Origin: Areca catechu | Lineage: Eukaryota; Streptophyta; Magnoliopsida; Arecales; Arecaceae | Direction: 5' to 3' | Length of the DNA stretch: 64,000 nucleotides | Assembly: GCA_021397845.1 (NCBI GenBank) | Contig: CM038052.1 | Location: 49,002,949-49,066,948, forward strand | Part shown: piece by piece, positions 21,703 to 31,420 of the stretch | Layout of the letters: every line of letters starts with the position of its first letter | Position numbering within the stretch: the first letter of the stretch is position 1 | Position numbers and translations under genes: made by a program | Notes under the pieces: generated by a model | The model's database searches: none | What the model was told of the DNA's origin: nothing | What the model saw: only the letters and a program-made list of their open reading frames with translations

Positions 21703-23130
21703 GAAGACCGGACACCCCGGCACTAAAGAGCCGAGTCCCGCATCTACCGCATGACTCTCGGTTCAGCTCTTGCCTTACTCACAGCCCGGAGACATCCGTG
21801 GAGACTCCAAGAGGTCTCGCCATCTATCGAGAAAGCTGACGGTCTGGCATTCGCTGTGCTCCAAGTTTGGAGATATCCATGGGAAGCTCTGGAGCTCCAA
21901 CCGTCTATGGCTCGCCTCCTAGCATGGCGAACTAGCAGCTCTACCATCCCATGAAGGAGGTAAGAGTCCCTCCTCAATAACCAAGGTTCCTCTTCGGTGC
22001 AACTTTGCTCTTCACCAATGCAGGAGCTCCCTTGTCGACTCCAAGTCCGGCGAAATTAAGAGCTAAAGTTCGGCTCCTCAGTTCAGCCGAGCTAAACTCA
22101 AATGATGCCGAAGTGAAGAGAAGACGAGCTCCTCAACTCGGCTGAGTCGAAGCAACGTCCCTTGGTTCAACTGAACTGAGCCCAAACTAAGCTAAGCTGA
22201 ATTCATGCCCCTTGATCCAACCGAGCTGAAGCCAGGCTCTTCATTGAGCCCCGCATTTACCACTTGAATCTCGTCCAGAGATATCCATGGGTCGCTCTGA
22301 AGGTCCGACCATCTGCGGCTCACCTCCCAGCGTGCCAAGCGAGTGGCTTTGTCACCTCACGGAGGGGGTAAGAATCTCTCCTCAAAAATTAAAGTTCATC
22401 TTTGGTGCAACTTTGCTCTTCACCATTACAGGAACTCATTCGTCCAATCCCGAGTCTGACGAAGGAGGCCCGGAACCCAGTTCCGGTACGACGTCCCGGA
22501 CTTCGGTCTGGAAGGTGGCGCGGAACCCAGTTCCCCACGACGTCCCTTGATGCCTTGGAACCCAATTCCGGCATAAAGGCTCGGACTTCAGTCCGCGAGT
22601 TCCTCCGCCAGGGTGGCTCCCCCGTGGCTGAGCGTTGCTCTCTTGAGCTCCGTGGGCTTCCTCACCCGCGATGGCTCCTGTCTTATGGTGACTTCAATAT
22701 CTTCGTCAAAGGTCCCGACAGGTGTTCTAAGCTCGGCCGCCTGAACCATGCACTCGGCCATACGTGTGAGCACCCAAGTTGTACACCTCACCAACCTCTG
22801 CCTCCATGACGCCACCTTCTACTTTGTCAAAGGAGAGTTGCACAGAAGTACTGGCACAGTTATGATATACCCAACTCAAGGTAAAAATACCTACGAGCAG
22901 GTAGGTTTCAAAAACAACACCTTCTAAGTTGTGTTGCAGGACGTTCCCTGTTCGTGAAAAGGGCAGCCAAACTTGATGCCTTCACCTAGGCCTTCAAATG
23001 CTAATAGCCAAACTCAAGTAAGTTCAGTTTCATTTAGTGACTAACTTCTTGCAGTCGGTAGAGGGCCCGCTAAGGTGCAGAACCGAATGGATGATAATAC
23101 TCCCTTTATCCAAAACGAAGACGTTATGGA

Positions 23131-23147
23131 CTCAGGGAGTGGGGGCA
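23131..23147 (+). other. LARD polypurine tract, second unit
   Basis: Same sequence as at 17882-17898, two bases before LTR copy 3. Confidence 0.88.
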
Positions 23148-23149
23148 TC

Positions 23150-25670
23150 TGTTACATTAGTGAACAAGATCCATTCGGCCCTGACACGTGGAGGCAGGCA
23201 TGGCAACCTCGATTCCACCTCGACGGGGAATCCCAGTACCTCGGCCTCACTTCGGCCACGAGAAATCCAACTTCGGCACCCCCGCGGCAAACTCGGTAAG
23301 CCTACGGCGCGCCCAGATCATCTCAAGCCCACCGGCTTCCATGGCTTAGCCCAGCAGGACCCCCCTCGGTCTGGCGCTCCCGCGCCACTGGTCGGCTCCG
23401 CAGAGCTACTTCTACCCTCACCGGCTCTGCCTACAGGGCGAAAGGTTCCCTGGCTCCGCTTGCCGAAGCCGAGCACGTCGACGAATGTCCACGCGAGATT
23501 GCGTGCATGCCCGGACCTTCGCCCGTAGGAACGACCCTGGCGCCCTCCCCTCCACCTCGATCTGTGTGCGAGGAGGGCGCGAGGCCGTGCTTTTCCTCTG
23601 CCCTCCTGCTCCGGCCATGCACCGTCCGAACGGTGCCCGACGCCGCCGTAACCGAGCCCGGTGAGGTGCCCCCGAGCCCGGTGAGGTGGCCCCGAGCTCG
23701 TCCGAGCCCGGCAAGGCACGCCCCGGCGCCTGGCGGTTCTGCCCCCCGGCCCGGCGTGGCCGTGCTTTGCCTCCGCCCTCCTGCTCCGGCCATGCACCGT
23801 CCGAACGGTGCCCGACGCCGCCGTAACCGAGCCCGGTGAGGTGCCCCCGAGCCCGGTGTGGTGGCCCCGAGCTCGTCCGAGCCTGGCAAGGCATGCCCTG
23901 GCGCCTGGCGGTTCTGCCCCCCGGCCCGGCGTGGCCGTGCTTTGCCTCCGCTCTCCTGCTCCGGCCCGGCAGCGGGTCCGGCTCGAGTGGCGACCCAGCA
24001 GCGCCTCACTGACGGCCTGGCTCGCCTCTGCCCGGGGCTGCTCCTGCTCCACCTCGGCACGACGCATCTTTCCAGCTCCGCAAGGCGTGCGACCGCTGCA
24101 TGGCTCCGCCCGATCTCGCCCGCATGGCGCTCCCCCGCAACAGGTCGGCGGTCCTGCATGGCTCCGGCCCCTCCCGGCGGCTCTCCGACGAGCGAAACCC
24201 TTTCCGCCTCCAGCGCGGCTCGGCGCGCCCGTAGGACCCCAGTTCGGTCCGCGCCTGCGCCGCCCGCGACGCACCCGCATGGGTCTCCTCCACCCATTGC
24301 AGCCCGGCCTTCGTTTCTGCGCTCCGCTCCAGGTCCGCGCGTCCCGCACCGGCTCCGGCTCCCCGACTGACGCCCAGCTCGCCAACGGGAGGCCTCCGCC
24401 TCACCCCTCTCCGGTTTCGCCGGTGTGGGGAGCGGTCCGGCATTCCCGCAGTCAAGGCAGCCCTCCGCGCGGCTCCAGCTCGGCGACGCCATGCTCCGGG
24501 TCCAGTTCGGCCTGACCTCGCCCAGGGCAGCGTACCCCGCTCCGTCCGATCTCTCCAGCTCAGCTGCCCGTCCCGGCACGGAAGTGCCCAGTTCGGCCGT
24601 GCCGGCTCGATTGCCCGCGCCTAGCCCAGCACGGACACGCCCGGCCAGGTCCGCCTCCGCCTGCGGCACTCCGAGCTCCTGTCCGGCTCCGCCCTCGCCT
24701 ACGGCGCAGCGGCCGGCCCGGTTCCCTTTGGCGTGCCCGCATGCTTCCGCCCGCGCTAGGGCGCGACTTGCTCTCCTCCGGCTTCGCCCATCTCACGCGC
24801 CCAGTTCGGCATGCCCCTGTGGCGGGCCTTCACGCGGGCCTTCTCTCGGTCCGCGTGCCCGCGTGACATCTTGAAGCGGCGTCCCAGACTCAGCCACTGG
24901 GAGCGCCACTCGGATCGGTCTCACTCATGTGGGCCCGGCACGTTTCCCGAAGAACCCATCTGTATGGGCCCGGCACTCTTTCCATGGATCCCCCTCCACG
25001 TGGGTCCTGGACGCGCCGCCTGACACGCCACCTGCAAAGAGAGGTACGCGTTTAAGTTCCCTAAGCTACTGTTTGCACTAACTAATGAATGGTGCCACAC
25101 TCGAGGCGCTTGGCTCCTCTGCCAAATCTTCTGAGCCATCAAGAAAGGGGAAGCTGACCAGCCTGCCTAGGCCTCCTAGGCCTGCAGAGACTTCACAGGC
25201 CTATACCAAGAAGAACGTGCCCCTCTGAATACCAAGAGCCGCTCGTCTATATGAGAGCAGCGGGAAGAGGTAAGAAGGGGGGGGAAGGTAAGAGATAAAA
25301 CACTCTCTTCATTCTAACGTTATCCATCACCTTCTGGCAGCAGAGAGTCCCCCCAAGCTCTCTGTCTCAGAGGTCCCCTATCTCCTTCGATCGTCCCATT
25401 GACTTGATCGTCGGAGTGCCTTTGCCGGAATCCCCGGCGCAGGTCTCCCCTGTTTTGCAGGTATCGCCCGGCGGAGGGACGATAAGTAGGAAGATTACTC
25501 CTCACCAAAGAGGCCCACAGGAGGGCCATGACAGTACCAAGCCCCTTTCATCCCAACTACGACTGTGTTCCCCTTGATCGTCTCCGACCAACGAGCCCGG
25601 TGACGCTGCATGGAGTCCGCGCACCTAGGCCACACGAGAGCTACCGGCCACGGCGATCTAGGTAGCAACA
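23150..25670 (+). repeat. LARD LTR copy 3
   Basis: 2521 bp, ends GGTAGCAACA, and is followed immediately by the right target duplication ccgag (25671-25675). Confidence 0.95.
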
Positions 25671-25681
25671 CCGAGTAACTC

Positions 25682-25689
25682 TATAAATA
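25682..25689 (+). promoter_or_regulatory. E0 LTR TATA box
   Basis: tataaata lies in the LTR only a few bases downstream of the LARD insertion point, so the LARD replaced the entire upstream promoter context of this LTR. Confidence 0.6.
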
Positions 25690-26025
25690 AATAAGAGGGG
25701 ATCCCAGAAAGGTATATTATAGTCACTACCGCTCTCGCACTCATTCAATTTCTCCATCGCTCTCAATTCTGGCTATTGTAGCATAACTTTCTCTTTCACT
25801 ACCACTATCGCGCTCATTCAATCTCTCCATCGCTCTCAGTTCTGGCTATTGTAGTCTAACTTTCTCTTTCACTAATTTGAGTATTAGTGAAAGGTATATT
25901 ATAAGAGGGGACCCCAGAAAGGTATATTATAGTCACTACCACTCTCGTGCTCATTCAATCTCTCCATCGCTCTCAGTTCTGGCTATTATAGCCTAACTTT
26001 CTCTTTCACTAATTTGAGTATTAGA
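25690..26025. repeat. Tandem duplications in E0 R region
   Basis: Three related segments contain 'ctcattcaatctctccatcgctctcagttctggctatt', starting at about 25738, 25812 and 25951. Two carry the preceding 'ccagaaaggtatattatagtcactacc'. They represent duplications of about 90-220 bp within the LTR. Confidence 0.85.
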
Positions 26026-26175
26026 GGGTTCCCTGCTAGTCATCACTAATCAAGAAACTGTTCTTACAGGCCTCCACTCACGAAATGCTGGGAATAGTGC
26101 CTCATTCCACCAGAGAAAACCGGACGATTCTCACGCACCACCAGAGTTCCAGTGGGGAACGAATTGATGGCAATA

Positions 26176-29106
26176 GATCTATCTCAAGTTTGAGTATGCG
26201 TGTATAGGTCAAAATAATTCATTAGTAAAAAAGCTTCAACAACACAAAAATATAATTCAAAAGAAGTCAGATTTCCTATTGCTTACAATTTGGCATTGGA
26301 TTATTCCAAGCAAGATTCCCTGGATGTGTAATCATTTTCTAAGATTTTTACATTATACTTGTATTGTTTTTATGGTGTACACCGTGTAGCCAAGACAACC
26401 ATAGAATCTGCTCAATGCCTCTTAAGAGATTTTTTTCAACTTTAAGTTGTGCTCCATATGAAATGCACGTGAAGATTCTTATGAATGTATTCATACTCAT
26501 TTGTTTTAATTCAACGACATCATGCGATGTACACGCATGACCACAATAATTTTCCGTGGAAATTGATTGAGTCTTTATATATATTTTTCTCTCGGTCAAG
26601 CTTTCAAAATTGAGTTGCATTATATGATTTGAGTGCAGTGACACGGTCAAAGAATAGGTCCACAAAGCTCACCAAGTAAGACTTGAAATTCTGAAGACTT
26701 TCATAGTCTTCTAGATTATATATACTCCAGCAATTTGCTGAAGTCATGAAGCACTTCCAAGGAGAAAAATTCAAACGTTTGAGCGCATTTGGCACTCTAG
26801 GTGTCCATGTTTGTTATCCTGCATTGCATATGATTTAATACTGCCAAATGATGGAGAAAGGATGAAGAAAAGGCTGGCTCCACATGTAACAAACTAATCC
26901 ACCAACTCTCTTTCAGTAATGGGACCAATTGAAAATTAAAGTATACTTCACATATTTTAGAATTCTAAGGAACTCAATAACACTGATAGGATATTTAATA
27001 AAGCGGACAGTGTTTGTGTATAGACAAAGCAATCATAGACCAAGTCGTTGATAAAATAAGGAAAGATAGAACACAGCAATATTTATGCATGCACGTAGGC
27101 ACTTGAAGTAGCTCTGCAAAATTTTTCTAGATGATAGAGAGACGTCAAGAGATGTGGTTCCGATCCTATGGCCACCTATGATTTGTTTTTGCGTGCTAGA
27201 TGCATGTAATGCATCATGTGCTTAGATTTGGAAAGATGCATGAGCTTAATGGATTTGGATGTAAAAAAAAAAAAAAAAAATGATTAATTTTTTTTTTTTT
27301 TTTGCTTCAATTATTGAATTGCATTTGCATAGATCTCAAAATATTTTAAATAGTTTAATTCATCTATCTGCATATATTTCCAAAAAAAATACGTACATAC
27401 TCTAATGGTATATTTCAAAAGAATAAGTGCATGCTTTAATGATGGATTTTTAAATGATGGATTGATTCGTTCATAAGAAGGTGAATCCTTCCCCCGTGCA
27501 GAAGGTACAATTTTATTTGAACTAAATTATGATTCATCGATTTTTAAATGACATGATTTGAGAGGGTCCTGTAGATAACTTCTCAATTATATCATTGTTG
27601 ATGTAATACACATTGCGTTAAGAGACGGATATTTCTAGTTCTCTGTGTTTTTTATTTTAAGCACTGATCATTGTTGGAGTGAGATGGACGTCTCAAAAAC
27701 GCACGAGGTTGGATTGATTGAGTGCTGCTTCCGTTATTCGCGGCTGAGATGAGAGGGAGAATTCGGGAATAACTTTGCCGTCTTTAATATTTTGGGAGCA
27801 CCGCAGATCCAGCGGGTCGCTTTCTATTTGGGACGCCGAAGCAAGCTCGGCCCGAGACCGGTTTTAGCGGTGAAACACGCGTCGGGATGTGATGGTTTGC
27901 CGAGCTGGAGACATATCCCAAAGATTTGACACCAGGTCAACGCCGGCCCCTCTGATCTGAATTTTACAAGAATACCTTTCATTTTTTTTCGGGTTTTTTT
28001 AAAAATTAATTTTCTGATACAAATAGCAATCTACTTCCAAACGAGAACACCCATGAGAAGAAGACTACCATCATTTTTTTTTTTTTTTTTTAAAAAAAAA
28101 GACGTTTGCACCAATCAGCCGTTGATTCAGTTATCTCCTTGGGACTTTTTTTTTTCTTTTGTTCATCATTTCTCGAAATAAAAAAAATAAATAAAAACTT
28201 TGTACTGGGAAGAGTTTTATGGGAGATATCTAATTCAAGCATCTTCTATCTATTTATCACAAAATAGTGGCTGATTAGATGGGAGAGACATGTACGCTCC
28301 AATCTTATCTAATCGCCCATGGTTGTACAATGCATGGATACTTTTAATTTGAATTGGGTCATCACTCTTCTAATATAATTTGGGAATGATTCAAACTTTT
28401 TATGAAGGATCCACGCATTTTGGAAACAATTTTGTCTAAGTGAAAGAGTCCTCCGCATTGTTTACAAAGCAAACAAGACTTGATATATGGTTTGCTTCCA
28501 CAGTGAAATTTAGGTCTTTCAAACTTTGGTTGCTTATGGATGCCACACCATGATTTGTTGTAGCTTTCGTGCCAGGAAGTTGCACCGCTAAACCAACTTT
28601 AATACCTCAACTCTAACCAAGGAGATATGCCCAAACTTCACCTCATTATTAGTTTCTCTATTATCCATGACCTTGTTAAATTGTCCCTACAAATGACACA
28701 AAGATGTAACTCTAAATTTTCGATAATGAAGTTAGAGTTATCAATGATTGTTGAAAATAATTTGCAAATCTCAATCCTAGTGGTTCCTGTATCAAATGGT
28801 GGACCTGTTTTAGAGATATGACCATTTGGGTAAATTCCAGTTCACCATTGATATTTTAATAATATTAAGCATGTTTGGCTGGGAGGAGTTAGATTCTAAA
28901 ATGAAATGAGAATTAATGACGACTTCTGCTACATGCTAACTTCTTGGCAAGAACTTCTATAGCCCCTCAAGTTATTCAATTTGTTTTTGTATATATTTTC
29001 TTTACCAAATAGAGCTTCACTAGATCTGGTTGTTGTCAGTAAGTCACCATCAACATTTTTATCTATGTTACAAAAATTCAAAGAGATCATCAGTTAGAAT
29101 AATAAT
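26176..29106. other. AT-rich interval without recognised elements
   Basis: About 2.9 kb between the end of E0 and the start of E3. It lacks LTR ends, PBS and pol motifs. Open frames (26348-26665 and 26604-26795 minus, 28627-28821 plus) are short and match nothing I recognise. A GC-richer pocket sits at about 27670-27950, and homopolymer runs are frequent. It could be flanking genomic DNA, a gene fragment or a very decayed element. Confidence 0.5.
27263..27303. repeat. Poly(A)/poly(T) inverted repeat
   Basis: A run of 18 A, then TGATTAA, then 16 T: an almost perfect hairpin of pure A/T. Confidence 0.9.
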
Positions 29107-29194
29107 TGTTGTACCAAATCAGCCTTTCCCTGAATCGGACCGGAGTCGACAGTCCTTCGGTCGGGACAGACCAGAGGTCCGAGCGACCCACTAT

Positions 29195-29545
29195 AGTAGA
29201 GGTTCGTCCAACCGACTTCACTAGAGGTCTGACCGACCCACCTTCAGCAAGGGTCCGAACGACCCACTCCAGCAGAGGTCCGAACGACCCGCTGTAGCAG
29301 AGATCCGTCCGACCCACTTCACCAGATATCCGACCAACCCACCTTTAGCAAGGGTCCGAACGATCCACTCCAGCAGAGGTTCGAACGACCCGCTGCAGCA
29401 AAGGTCCGAACGACCCACTTCACCAGAGGTCCGACCGACCCACCTTCAATAAGGGTCCGAACGACCCACTCCAGCAGAGGTCCGAACGACCCGCTGTAGA
29501 AGAGGTCCGTCCGGCCCACTTCATCGAAGGTCCGACCGACCTATC
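29195..29545. repeat. ~98-bp tandem array in E3 LTR U3
   Basis: About 3.5 copies at about 98-bp spacing (for example 29256, 29354, 29452). Each is built of four 24-25 bp sub-repeats of the type 'agaggtccgaacgaccca'. Confidence 0.9.
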
Positions 29546-29726
29546 TTTGGCAGGACCTCATCTGAAGGTTCCAGAAGCCTCTTCCAACTTGTACCAAAAT
29601 TCTGTTACAACAGATCCCACAACATGGCCACATCCTGGTGCCACCTGGCCACTATCCTGATTCCCCTAGGGGCAAATTGGATATTCCCAGCCTATCCCCT
29701 GATAGAATTTGGTAGTATTCCATGCC

Positions 29727-29733
29727 TATATAA
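29727..29733 (+). promoter_or_regulatory. E3 LTR TATA box
   Basis: tatataa lies about 220 bp before the LTR end, downstream of the U3 repeats and upstream of U5, the expected promoter position. Confidence 0.65.
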
Positions 29734-29956
29734 GGTAACGGGGGAATACAAATGCAAGGAAGTATTCTCTTCAGCTCCATAAGCTTATCTCTTTGATTCC
29801 TCCATTCTGTTGCCCTCAAGCTCCCGCTAACTTAAGCATCAGAGTGTCCCCCATCGGAATACCACCGGTCCTTAAAAACTTTTTGCAGGGACCGGGAGAG
29901 GAGTGCTCCAGCCACAACCGACCAAGCCCGGTCCAGGAGAAGTTGCAGCAATAGAT

Positions 29957-29974
29957 TGGTGCTGGAGAAAGGGG
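29957..29974 (+). other. E3 primer-binding site
   Basis: TGGTGCTGGAGAAAGGGG starts three bases after the LTR end. It differs from the LARD and E4 sites. Confidence 0.75.
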
Positions 29975-30025
29975 CCACCTTTTTTCCCTTCTCTAAAAGG
30001 AGGAATCCACTCACCAGGAAGAACA

Positions 30026-31420
30026 ATGGCAAAGGGAAGAGCCCAAAACACCTCCACCAGGAGAGGTCACTCTCCGTCCAAGTTGGAAGGACCTCTCAGA
30101 GAGAATGATGTCACTGAGCCTACCATCACTCTGGGACAATAACAGTTCCAGACCCTCTTGAACCGTATCGACACCCTCGCTGCCGCGGTTCAGAACCTCC
30201 AAGATGCGGCTAACAACAAGCAATAGCCACCTGCGGTGTCTCGCACCAACTACCAACCTGCTGCTAAGGGAAGCCGACGGCGTGAAGTCCCTCAGCCCCA
30301 CTCCTACGTTGCTCCAGAGCCTCGAAAGCCCTAGAGGGTGCATGTTGATGGGAAGAGAGTGAGGTCCGCCTCACCCTCTTCCACTGATTCAGTCCTCGAT
30401 GGTGACCAGCACTGCAACGAGGTCCCAAGAGACTACACCAGCAAACTCCAGCACATGGAGGAGCAGATGCTGTGCTGGTCGATCGGCAAAAAGCCAACAA
30501 GGGGCAAGCGTATGACTCCCGCCTGCCTTGTTCTACCAAAATCATTGGGGAGCCTATCCCCCGCCACTTCAAGATTCCACAGGTGGACCCCTATGATGGT
30601 ACCACCGATCTGCTAGGCCATCAGGGCACCTACAAGGCTCACATGATGGTGCAAGGCACCTCCAACGCCCTCCACTACATTGCTTTCCCTACGACCCTCA
30701 AGAAAGCGGCTCGAATGTGGTTTTCCACCATCCGACCAGGTACGATCCACTCCTTCCCTCAGCTCGAAAAACTCTTTCTCTCCTATTTCAGGACTTGCAG
30801 TAGGACACTGAGGAACACCGACTGCCTCTTCCTCGTACTGCAAAAGGAGGGAGAGACCCTCAAGGATTACATGGCCCATTTCAACTCAGTGGCCATGGAG
30901 ATTCCAGATCTGAATGAAGATGTAGCTATGTCAGCCTTCAAGAGAGGGATGCGCTCGTTCAGGCTCACATTCTTCCTGGACAAGAAATTCCTGACGAGCT
31001 CTCCGAGCTGCTAGCCTGGGCGCAGAATTATGCCCTGGCAGAAGAGCAAGCGACGAGCCAATGCCAAGCTGAAGGGAGGCCGGCTCCTAAGAAGCAGAGC
31101 AACAAGGCTTCCAAAGTCCGACCTCCTAGTGATGGCAATAACTCGACCCGACATCGCAGCCCAAAGTCGAAGGACTTCCTCAGGAGGTTCGAGTCTTATG
31201 CACCCCTTTCCCTTCCGAGGGCGAAAATTCTCATGGAGATTGAGAACGAGACCTACCTGCAAAGGCCTCGTTTGATGATGGGCCCCTCTGCATCCAGAAA
31301 CAAAGACAAGTACTGACAGTTCCATCGAAACCATGGACGCAACACCGAAAATTGCCTCCAGCTGAAGGACGTAATCGAAGATCTCATCAGAAAGGGGTAC
31401 TTGCACAAGTATGTTCGACC
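30026..31420 (+). pseudogene. E3 gag pseudogene
   Basis: The ATG at 30026 is 70 bp past the PBS (product starts MAKGRAQNTS). The frame stops at 30140 and shifts repeatedly. A retrotransposon Gag core is clear at about 30560-31000 (PQVDPYDGTTD, then RMWFSTIRPGTI and LKDYMAHFNSVAM). A knuckle relic (QFHRNHGRNTENC) follows at about 31319, next to a stop at 31315-31317. The protein would form the capsid and bind RNA; it cannot be made as is. Confidence 0.85.

Larger units (their letters stand above)
20422..23149 (+). other. LARD internal region 2
   Basis: 2728 bp, collinear with 15202-17900. It holds the catgcaacggag cluster (about 20730-21495), the open 305-codon frame (20637-21554), five 29-bp repeats (21558-21702), the intron-like duplication and the polypurine tract (23131-23147). 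No gag or pol motif was found in any frame. Confidence 0.93.
12681..25670 (+). mobile_element. Non-autonomous LARD-type retrotransposon, tandem LTR-IN-LTR-IN-LTR array
   Basis: Three direct LTRs of exactly 2521 bp each (12681-15201, 17901-20421, 23150-25670) separate two internal regions of 2699 and 2728 bp. Each internal region has a PBS after the left LTR and a polypurine tract before the next. Neither encodes recognisable gag, protease, RT or integrase, so replication would depend on enzymes from another element. The 29-bp difference in internal length equals one unit of a 29-bp repeat. The array is bounded by a single ccgag target duplication, so it arose as one integration and grew by unequal exchange, or integrated already as a tandem. 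Shared PBS style, U5 and a fragment of the 119-bp unit point to a Tat-type partner like E1. Confidence 0.95.
25671..26175 (+). repeat. E0 3' LTR, downstream segment (TATA, R, U5)
   Basis: Resumes the E0 LTR after the LARD array: the target duplication, then a TATA box, R repeats, and a U5 with 'gagtattagagggttcc' and TTACAGGCC, similar in layout to the other Tat LTRs. The proposed end is ..GATGGCAATA at 26175. E3 and E4 LTRs also end CAATA, but no second E0 LTR is available to confirm it. Confidence 0.65.
29107..29953 (+). repeat. E3 5' LTR (847 bp)
   Basis: Starts TGTTGTACCA and ends GCAGCAATA, followed by three bases and a TGG-starting PBS. Contains the U3 repeats, a TATA box at 29727-29733 (tatataa) and a U5 with 'taacttaagcatcagagtg' and TTTTGCAGG, collinear with the U5 of E0 and E1. 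There is only one copy in the window, so the start coordinate is less certain than the end. Confidence 0.7.

Noticed and set aside
26348..26795. Minus-strand frames in the AT-rich interval as a gene
   Set aside because: Short overlapping frames with no recognisable motif, splice pattern or start context.
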